Shown here: piece after piece, positions 57,934 to 64,000 of the stretch | How the letters are laid out: every line of letters starts with the position of its first letter | Numbering within the stretch: the stretch's first letter is position 1 | Source of the DNA: Undibacterium sp. Jales W-56 | GTDB taxonomy: Bacteria; Pseudomonadota; Gammaproteobacteria; Burkholderiales; Burkholderiaceae_D | Length of the DNA: 64,000 nt | Reading direction: 5' to 3' | Assembly: GCF_025548535.1 (NCBI RefSeq) | Contig: NZ_JAJLQW010000001.1 | Location: 186,001-250,000, forward strand | Made by a program: the position numbers and the translations under genes | The notes under the pieces: generated by a model | What the model was told of the DNA's origin: nothing | Databases searched by the model: none | What the model saw: only the letters and a program-made list of their open reading frames with translations

Positions 57934-59457
57934 ATGAGTTCATTGATGAATCGAGAGACCATTCCCCACTTCATCGCGGGCGAGAAGCAGGATACAACGA
58001 GTGGACGCTATGCCGACGTGTACAACCCGGCGCTGGGCGTGCCGATCGCCCGCGTTGCGCTGGCATCGGCGGAGGAAGTTGATCGGGCGGTCGCCGCCGC
58101 TGCCAAGGCATTCCCGTCATGGGCCAATACCCCGCCACTGACGCGTGCGCGCGTGCTGTTCAAATATCTGCATTTGCTGCAGGAAAACGCCGACCGCTTC
58201 GCCGAAATGCTGACGCGGGAGCATGGTAAAACCTTTGCCGATGCGCAGGGCGAAGTCGCCCGCGGCATCGAAGTGGTGGAATTCGCCTGCGGTATTCCGC
58301 AGCTTTTAAAAGGGGAGTTCAGCGACCAGATTGCGCGTGGCATCGATGCCTGCTCGTTCCGCCAGCCACTTGGCGTGGTCGTGGGGATTACGCCGTTCAA
58401 TTTCCCGGCGATGGTACCGATGTGGATGTTTCCGGTTGCCCTTGCTTGCGGCAATACCTTTGTGCTGAAGCCGTCGGAGCGCGATCCTTCGCCGTCGATT
58501 CTGCATGCCGAACTGTTGAAGCAGGCAGGCTTGCCGGATGGTGTGTTCAATGTCGTACAAGGCGATAAGACGGCGGTCGATGCTTTGCTCGATCATCCGC
58601 AGGTGCAGGCAATCAGCTTCGTCGGCTCTACTCCGATTGCCGAATATATTTATACCCGTGGCAGTGCCAACGGCAAGCGCGTGCAGGCATTGGGCGGTGC
58701 AAAAAATCATATGGTCGTGATGCCGGATGCCGAGATGGACATGGCGGTCGATGCCTTGATCGGCGCCGCGTATGGTTCAGCGGGCGAGCGTTGCATGGCG
58801 ATTTCGGTGGCGGTTGCCGTTGGCGGCGCAGCCGATCAACTGGTCGCCGCTCTGGCGGAAAGAACGCGGGCATTGAAAATCAATGACGGCATGGCCGCCG
58901 GAGCAGAAATGGGACCGGTTGTCAGCCTGGCAGCCAAGCAACGTATAGAAAAACTGATAGGCCAGGGCGTCGAGCAGGGCGCTCACCTGGTGGTGGACGG
59001 GCGCGGACACAAGGTAGCCGGGCGTGAAAACGGTTTTTTTGTAGGCGGCACTTTATTTGATCGCGTGACACCGGAGATGACGATTTACCAGGAGGAGATT
59101 TTTGGCCCGGTACTGTGCGTGATGCGGGTGCCGGACATCGCGAGCGCAGTTGAACTGATCAACAAGCATGAATACGGTAACGGCGTCGCGATTTTTACCC
59201 GCGATGGCGGTGTAGCGCGTGAGTTTGTGCGGCAGATACAAGTCGGTATGGTTGGTGTCAATGTGCCTTTGCCTGTGCCGATGGCATTTCACAGTTTTGG
59301 CGGCTGGAAGCGCAGCCTGTTTGGCGATCATCATGTCTACGGTCCTGAGGGGGTACGTTTTTATACCCGTAGCAAGGCGGTCATGCAGCGTTGGCCTGAT
59401 TCTGCAAAAGCTCATGGCAGTGCCGGTGCAGAATTCGCCTTCCCGCAAATGAAGTAA
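57934..59457 (+). CDS. mmsA: CoA-acylating (methyl)malonate-semialdehyde dehydrogenase
   Basis: Aldehyde dehydrogenase of 507 residues that turns malonate semialdehyde into acetyl-CoA (or methylmalonate semialdehyde into propionyl-CoA) with NAD+, CoA and loss of CO2. The catalytic Cys is in [23 protein letters not shown] and [13 protein letters not shown] are MmsA signatures. MmsA uses the product of the upstream transaminase, completing beta-alanine degradation. Confidence 0.95.
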   Translation: MSSLMNRETIPHFIAGEKQDTTSGRYADVYNPALGVPIARVALASAEEVDRAVAAAAKAFPSWANTPPLTRARVLFKYLHLLQENADRFAEMLTREHGKTFADAQGEVARGIEVVEFACGIPQLLKGEFSDQIARGIDACSFRQPLGVVVGITPFNFPAMVPMWMFPVALACGNTFVLKPSERDPSPSILHAELLKQAGLPDGVFNVVQGDKTAVDALLDHPQVQAISFVGSTPIAEYIYTRGSANGKRVQALGGAKNHMVVMPDAEMDMAVDALIGAAYGSAGERCMAISVAVAVGGAADQLVAALAERTRALKINDGMAAGAEMGPVVSLAAKQRIEKLIGQGVEQGAHLVVDGRGHKVAGRENGFFVGGTLFDRVTPEMTIYQEEIFGPVLCVMRVPDIASAVELINKHEYGNGVAIFTRDGGVAREFVRQIQVGMVGVNVPLPVPMAFHSFGGWKRSLFGDHHVYGPEGVRFYTRSKAVMQRWPDSAKAHGSAGAEFAFPQMK

Positions 59458-59525
59458 TGTGCAGGAATGGTGCAGTGCAAATCAGAAATGTGCCAAATAG
59501 CAGCATAAAAGTGGTAATTTTTGTT

Positions 59526-59541
59526 TTTACCAAGTGGTAAA
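59526..59541. promoter_or_regulatory. RutR-like operator 2 (TTTACC-N4-GGTAAA)
   Basis: TTTACCAAGTGGTAAA, 149 bp before preT. It reads TTTACCA-AG-TGGTAAA, differing from the RutR consensus by one base per half-site. An extra GGTAA half lies a few bases to the left (about 59512). Confidence 0.72.
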
Positions 59542-59690
59542 TATTGGCACGAGGTTTGCTAGCTGTTTCAGGTAATACGTAATTGCTGCCCGCAGTGTTG
59601 TTGGTCGTCACAGATATACGCAAAAATAGCCACGGATAGCGGAATAAGAACCTCCGCTGTTTTCCCAGTCAAGATAATAAGTAGGAATGC

Positions 59691-61121
59691 ATGATGATTG
59701 AATCTCCCTCTCCTCTGACACAATTTTCGCCATTGTCGCAGCTCGCGCATCTCGCTCATCCAGAAGCCCCTCATGAAGCGCTGGCAGCGCGCTTTACCGA
59801 CCTGGCTCCCGCCTTGAGCCAGCGTCAGGCACTGATAGAAAGCCAGCGTTGCCTGTATTGTTACGATGCCCCTTGTACCCGTATCTGTCCATCCGATATC
59901 GATGTCGCCAGCTTCATCCGCAATATCGCGAACGAGAATATCAATGGCGCTGCCAAAACGATACTGCAAGAGAATATTCTGGGCGGCAGTTGCGCCCGGG
60001 TTTGCCCAACCGAAATCCTGTGCGAGCAAGCCTGCGTGCGCAATCATGATGCCGAGGCGCAGCCGGTCAAGATCGGCCTGTTGCAGCGTCATGCGATTGA
60101 TCATATGGATTTTCAGTCTCATCCATTTCAGCGCGCTGCCGCCACCGGTCGCACGATTGCCGTAGTTGGCGCTGGGCCGGCGGGTTTAGCCTGTGCGCAC
60201 CGGCTGGCGATGCTGGGCAACGATGTCGTGATTTTTGAAGCGCGCGCCAAACCGGGCGGCCTGAATGAATACGGGATTGCCAAATACAAGCTGACCGGGG
60301 ATTTTGCGCAGCGTGAAGTGCAGTTCTTACTAGAAATCGGCGGCATCACGATGCAGTATGGACAAACACTGGGCGGCAATCTGCAGCTCAGCGATTTACG
60401 CGACAAATATGATGCCGTGTTTCTGGGTATCGGTCTTGGCGCCAGCCGTCAACTGGGCCTGACGGGAGAAGACGCGCCCGGCTTGCTGGCCGCAGTCGAT
60501 TACATTGCCGAATTGCGCCAGACCGACGACCTGAGCCAGTTGCCGCTGGCGTCACGCTGTCTGGTGATCGGCGCGGGGAATACCGCCATCGATATGGCGG
60601 TGCAGATGGCCAAGCTCGGCGCGGACGATGTCACCGTGGTGTATCGTCGCGGCACGGAAGCGATGTCAGCGACCGGCCATGAACAAGAGATCGCCAAAGC
60701 ACATCAGGTCAGGTTGAAAACCTGGGCGCAGCCGCAACAGGTGTTGCTGGATGAGACGGGCAAGGTGCGTGGCATGCGCTTCGAAAAAACACGCATGGAC
60801 GGTAAGCGCCTGCTTGGTACAGGCGAGATGTTTGAGCTTGCGGCGGATGCGATTTTTAAAGCCATCGGCCAGTCTTTGGATGCGGCCTCCCTCAGCGATA
60901 CGCTGGCACATGAATTGCAAAAAACAGGCGACAAAATTGATGTCGATGATCGGTTTCGCACCGCTGTTGCTGGCGTATATGCGGGTGGCGATTGCGTCGC
61001 ACCCGGACAGGATTTGACGGTGCAGGCGGTCCAGCACGGCAAGCTGGCTGCGGCCGCGATTCATCAAGATTTGTTATCCGGCGCATTCCCCAGATCATCT
61101 ACCAGGAAGGAGGCTGCATAA
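59691..61121 (+). CDS. preT: NAD-dependent dihydropyrimidine dehydrogenase subunit PreT
   Basis: Flavin and iron-sulfur subunit passing electrons from NADH to PreA. N-terminal Fe-S cysteines C-L-Y-C-Y-D-A-P-C-T-R-I-C-P and G-G-S-C-A-R-V-C-P-T-E-I-L-C-E-Q-A-C; FAD site V-V-G-A-G-P-A-G-L-A-C-A; NAD site V-I-G-A-G-N-T-A-I-D; end G-V-Y-A-G-G-D-C-V. 476 aa. GTAGGA precedes the double ATG. Its stop overlaps the preA start by one base (TAATG). Confidence 0.95.
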   Translation: MMIESPSPLTQFSPLSQLAHLAHPEAPHEALAARFTDLAPALSQRQALIESQRCLYCYDAPCTRICPSDIDVASFIRNIANENINGAAKTILQENILGGSCARVCPTEILCEQACVRNHDAEAQPVKIGLLQRHAIDHMDFQSHPFQRAAATGRTIAVVGAGPAGLACAHRLAMLGNDVVIFEARAKPGGLNEYGIAKYKLTGDFAQREVQFLLEIGGITMQYGQTLGGNLQLSDLRDKYDAVFLGIGLGASRQLGLTGEDAPGLLAAVDYIAELRQTDDLSQLPLASRCLVIGAGNTAIDMAVQMAKLGADDVTVVYRRGTEAMSATGHEQEIAKAHQVRLKTWAQPQQVLLDETGKVRGMRFEKTRMDGKRLLGTGEMFELAADAIFKAIGQSLDAASLSDTLAHELQKTGDKIDVDDRFRTAVAGVYAGGDCVAPGQDLTVQAVQHGKLAAAAIHQDLLSGAFPRSSTRKEAA

Positions 61122-62404
61122 TGGCCGATCTCAGCATCCATTTCGCCGGTATCAAGGCGCCGAATCCATTCTGGCTCGCCTCCGCACCGCCCACGGACAA
61201 AGCCTATAACGTGATCCGCGCCTTTGAGGCGGGTTGGGGCGGCGTGGTCTGGAAAACCTTGGGCGAGGACCCGGCACCCGTCAATGTGTCATCGCGCTAT
61301 TCCGCTCACTTCGGCAAGAACCGAGAAGTCATCGGCTTTAATAATATTGAACTGATTACCGACCGCAGCCTGGACATCAACCTGCGTGAAATCACTCAGG
61401 TAAAAAAAGACTGGCCCGATCGCGCCATGATCGTCTCTATGATGTATCCCTGCGAAGAAGCGATCTGGAAAGCCGTGTTGCCGCTGGTCGAAGCGACCGG
61501 GGCGGATGCGATTGAATTGAATTTCGGCTGCCCGCACGGTATGCCGGAACGCGGTATGGGTGCGGCAGTGGGGCAAGTGCCGGACTATGTAGAAATGGTC
61601 ACGCGCTGGTGCAAGCAATATTGCTCCTTGCCGGTGATCGTCAAGCTCACTCCGAATATTACCGATGTACGCCTGCCGGCACGCGCCGCGCACAATGGCG
61701 GGGCCGATGCGGTATCGCTGATCAATACCATCAATTCGATTACCTCGATTGATCTTGATCATATGGTGGCGCGCCCTATCGTCGGCGGTAAGAGCACGCA
61801 CGGTGGTTATTGCGGCTCGGCGGTGAAGCCGATTGCATTAAATATGGTGGCAGAAATCGCCCGCGATCCTGCGACGCAGGGTTTGCCGATCTCCGGTATC
61901 GGCGGTATCGGCAACTGGCGCGACGCCGCCGAATTCATTGCGCTCGGCGCGGGTTCGGTGCAGGTGTGTACGGCAGCGATGCTGCATGGCTTTCGTATCG
62001 TCGAAGACATGAAGGATGGCCTGTCGCGCTGGATGGATGAAAAAGGCTATGCCACGATTGAGGATTTTCGAGGCAAGGCGGTTGCCAATACGACCGACTG
62101 GAAATACCTGAATATGAACTTCAAGTCCATAGCCCGGATCAACCAGGACAATTGCATTCAGTGCGGTCGCTGCTATATCGCTTGCGAGGACACCTCGCAT
62201 CAATCGATAGCCCAGTTGATTGCGGCAAATGGCCAGCGTAAATATGAAGTGATCAAAGAAGAATGCGTTGGCTGCAACCTCTGTCAAATCACGTGCCCGG
62301 TTGAAAACTGTATTACGATGGTGACAGAAGAAACCGGCAAACCGTATATGAACTGGACCCAGGATCCGCGTAATCCACGAGCAGAAAATCTGATCAAAGC
62401 ATAA
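61121..62404 (+). CDS. preA: NAD-dependent dihydropyrimidine dehydrogenase subunit PreA
   Basis: Reduces uracil and thymine to the 5,6-dihydro forms, the first step of reductive pyrimidine breakdown. An FMN-binding TIM barrel like dihydroorotate dehydrogenase (N-P-F-W-L-A-S-A-P-P-T; N-F-G-C-P-H; S-G-I-G-G-I) is followed by a ferredoxin domain with two 4Fe-4S motifs (C-I-Q-C-G-R-C-Y-I-A-C and C-V-G-C-N-L-C-Q-I-T-C-P). 427 aa from ATG 61121, with AGGAAGGAGG upstream; the frame opening at 60992 is spurious. Confidence 0.96.
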   Translation: MADLSIHFAGIKAPNPFWLASAPPTDKAYNVIRAFEAGWGGVVWKTLGEDPAPVNVSSRYSAHFGKNREVIGFNNIELITDRSLDINLREITQVKKDWPDRAMIVSMMYPCEEAIWKAVLPLVEATGADAIELNFGCPHGMPERGMGAAVGQVPDYVEMVTRWCKQYCSLPVIVKLTPNITDVRLPARAAHNGGADAVSLINTINSITSIDLDHMVARPIVGGKSTHGGYCGSAVKPIALNMVAEIARDPATQGLPISGIGGIGNWRDAAEFIALGAGSVQVCTAAMLHGFRIVEDMKDGLSRWMDEKGYATIEDFRGKAVANTTDWKYLNMNFKSIARINQDNCIQCGRCYIACEDTSHQSIAQLIAANGQRKYEVIKEECVGCNLCQITCPVENCITMVTEETGKPYMNWTQDPRNPRAENLIKA

Positions 62405-62423
62405 AAATATCAATGACAATAAC

Positions 62424-62455
62424 GGATTGCGCCCTGTCCAAGGCGCAATCCTTTT
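62424..62455 (+). terminator. Terminator after preA
   Basis: GGATTGCGCC / GGCGCAATCC, a perfect 10-bp stem with an 8-nt loop followed by TTTT. May reduce read-through into the transporter gene. Confidence 0.8.
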
Positions 62456-62499
62456 GTATTCACAGATAGCACGGCTTAACCACCGAAGGAGAGGCAAAC

Positions 62500-63981
62500 G
62501 TGAACAAATCAGCGGCAAGTAGCGAACTCTGGAACGAAGACCTGGCGCCGACCAGCGAGGCGCAGCGCACCTGGCGCTGGTATCATTTTGCAGCCTTATG
62601 GGTAGGCATGGTGATGTGCATTCCCGCCTACACTCTGGCGGCAAGTCTGATCGAGAGCGGCATGTCTGCGTCGCAAGCGGTTATCACAGTCTTTCTCGCG
62701 AATGCAATCGTGCTGGTGCCGATGCTGCTGATCGGCCATGCCGGTACCAAGTACGGCATTCCCTATGCGGTATTGGCGCGTAGTTCCTTCGGCACCAAAG
62801 GCGCCCGTTTGCCTGCCTTGATGCGGGCGATTGTCGCGTGTGGCTGGTACGGTATCCAGACCTGGTTCGGCGGCATGATGATCTATACGCTGGCAGGGGT
62901 GTTGCTCGGGCATCCTCTCGGTGGCGACAAGATTGCCGGTCTCGGCATCAATGGCGCACAGTTTGCCTGTTTCCTGGGTTTTTGGGCGATTCAGTTCTGG
63001 TACATCTTCCACGGCATGGATGCGATCCGCAAATTGGAAACCTATACCGCGCCTTTAAAAATCGTGATCTGCTTTGTCTTGCTGGGCTGGGTGTATAACA
63101 AGGCCGGCGGCTTTGGCCCTATCCTCGATCAGCCGTCCCAGTTTGTTGAAGGCGGTAAAAAAGCCGGACAGTTCTGGGCCACTTTCTGGCCTTCATTGAC
63201 GGCGATGATCGGTTTCTGGGCGACGCTCGCATTGAATATTCCCGACTTCACGCGCTTCGCCAAATCGCAGCGCGATCAGGTGCTGGGACAAAGTGTGGGC
63301 TTGCCTGTGCCTATGGGTTTGCTGGCGATGCTGGCGGTGATCGTGACCTCGGCAACCGTGGTGCTGTATGGCAAGGCGATCTGGGATCCGGTCGATCTGG
63401 CGAGCCGCATGACGGGCGTGGCGGTGCTGATCGCCTTGCTGATTTTGCTGATCGATACCGTCAGCGTGAATCTGGCCGCGAATCTGGTAGGACCTGCCTA
63501 CGATTTTTCGGCACTCAGCCCGAAACTCATCAGCTATAAAACCGGCGGTTACATCACGGCGTTTATCGCGATTGCGATGATGCCGTGGAAGATACTGGAA
63601 TCGACCCAAGGCTATATTTTTACCTGGCTGATCGGTTATTCCGCATTGCTGGGGCCGATCGCCGGCATCCTGATTATCGATTATTACTTCATCCGTAAAA
63701 CCACGCTCGATGTCGATCAGCTGTATCAGCAGAATGGCAAATATTCCTACGGCAATGGCTGGAACATGGCGGCGATCGCGGCCTTCGTGATCGGTGTCGC
63801 GCCGAACATCCCGGGCTTTTTAAACGCCGCTTTCCCCGCTGCTTTTCCGGATACGTCCGAGGTATTTAAATCCATCTATACCTATGCCTGGTTTGTCGGC
63901 CTGGTGTTATCGGGTGTGCTGTATCTGGTGATGATGAAGGGCAAACCGGATCAGGTTCTGGCCGTACCGCAGCCGCAATAA
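62500..63981 (+). CDS. NCS1-family nucleobase permease
   Basis: 493-residue membrane protein with about twelve helices, NCS1 family (cytosine, uracil, allantoin, hydantoin transporters). Family features are N-E-D-L-A-P-T...R-T-W-R-W-Y-H-F-A-A-L-W-V-G-M, the G-I-P-Y-A-V-L-A-R-S-S-F-G segment, and the ...I-N/L-N-I-P-D-F-T-R-F-A motif. Starts at GTG with AAGGAGAGG upstream. Its place after preTA makes a pyrimidine such as uracil or dihydrouracil the likely substrate. The window ends 19 nt later. Confidence 0.93.
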   Translation: MNKSAASSELWNEDLAPTSEAQRTWRWYHFAALWVGMVMCIPAYTLAASLIESGMSASQAVITVFLANAIVLVPMLLIGHAGTKYGIPYAVLARSSFGTKGARLPALMRAIVACGWYGIQTWFGGMMIYTLAGVLLGHPLGGDKIAGLGINGAQFACFLGFWAIQFWYIFHGMDAIRKLETYTAPLKIVICFVLLGWVYNKAGGFGPILDQPSQFVEGGKKAGQFWATFWPSLTAMIGFWATLALNIPDFTRFAKSQRDQVLGQSVGLPVPMGLLAMLAVIVTSATVVLYGKAIWDPVDLASRMTGVAVLIALLILLIDTVSVNLAANLVGPAYDFSALSPKLISYKTGGYITAFIAIAMMPWKILESTQGYIFTWLIGYSALLGPIAGILIIDYYFIRKTTLDVDQLYQQNGKYSYGNGWNMAAIAAFVIGVAPNIPGFLNAAFPAAFPDTSEVFKSIYTYAWFVGLVLSGVLYLVMMKGKPDQVLAVPQPQ

Positions 63982-64000
63982 AGCAGCGTCATTGCACCAT

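Noticed and set aside
60992-61120. N-terminal extension of preA
   Set aside because: It overlaps preT; ATG 61121 has AGGAAGGAGG in front and matches the PreA start.

Overview
The window is a chromosomal segment of a betaproteobacterium, most likely of the order Burkholderiales and probably close to Oxalobacteraceae (Herminiimonas, Undibacterium, Collimonas type). This rests on gene order (argJ / DUF815 ATPase / mutT; pilB-pilC-pilD-coaE-zapD-yacG; ispB / rplU-rpmA-obgE-proB; rppH / proS; ffh / ccsA-like / PP0621 / pilS-pilR / ampD), on Lys/Ala-rich nucleoid proteins (a SWIB protein and an H1-like protein) and on a moderately high GC content. The species call is inference; no rRNA, tRNA or CRISPR array was seen.

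Layout. 1-455: end of a GGDEF protein. 470-5564: IclR regulator divergent from a 3-hydroxyacyl-CoA dehydrogenase and two PimC/PimD-like acyl-CoA dehydrogenases, a beta-oxidation module probably for dicarboxylic or aromatic-derived acids. 5674-8290: argJ, AAA ATPase, mutT. 8291-13521: an alanine catabolic operon (alr, dadA, Rrf2-like regulator, TyrR/PhhR-like activator) behind a textbook sigma-54 promoter and four TyrR-type boxes. 13552-20502 (minus): yacG, zapD, coaE, pilD, pilC, pilB, then ispB. 20693-24148: sigma-70 promoter, rplU, rpmA, terminator, obgE, terminator, proB. 24206-28766: CNP1-like protein, rppH, proS, a lytic transglycosylase and an unknown anchored protein. 28847-31333: an AT-rich islet with a KAP-type P-loop NTPase and a broken upstream gene, bounded by nested direct repeats. 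31406-33373: SWIB protein and ffh.

33600-41215: an inserted-looking transport and signalling module of two substrate-binding proteins, an ABC permease and ATPase, and a DctB/DctD-like two-component system; both binding-protein genes have sigma-54-like promoters. 41331-46401: ccsA-like, PP0621, pilS, pilR, ampD. 46402-51016: NrdR-box-controlled nrdA and nrdB. 51017-52849: hairpins, a repeat-rich H1-like gene, yggT. 52846-53850: LacI regulator. 53949-63981: reductive pyrimidine catabolism: RutR-like TetR regulator, MocR-type regulator, omega-amino-acid transaminase, malonate-semialdehyde-type dehydrogenase (mmsA), preT, preA and an NCS1 transporter. Two TTTACC-N4-GGTAAA operators head its operons. 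Dihydropyrimidinase and beta-ureidopropionase are not in view and may lie beyond the right edge.

The most interesting items are the KAP islet with its flanking repeats and decayed partner gene; the sigma-54 plus four-TyrR-box control region of the alanine operon; the paired RutR-like operators; and an ~88-nt dispersed repeat with conserved inverted ends found twice, with one solitary end elsewhere.
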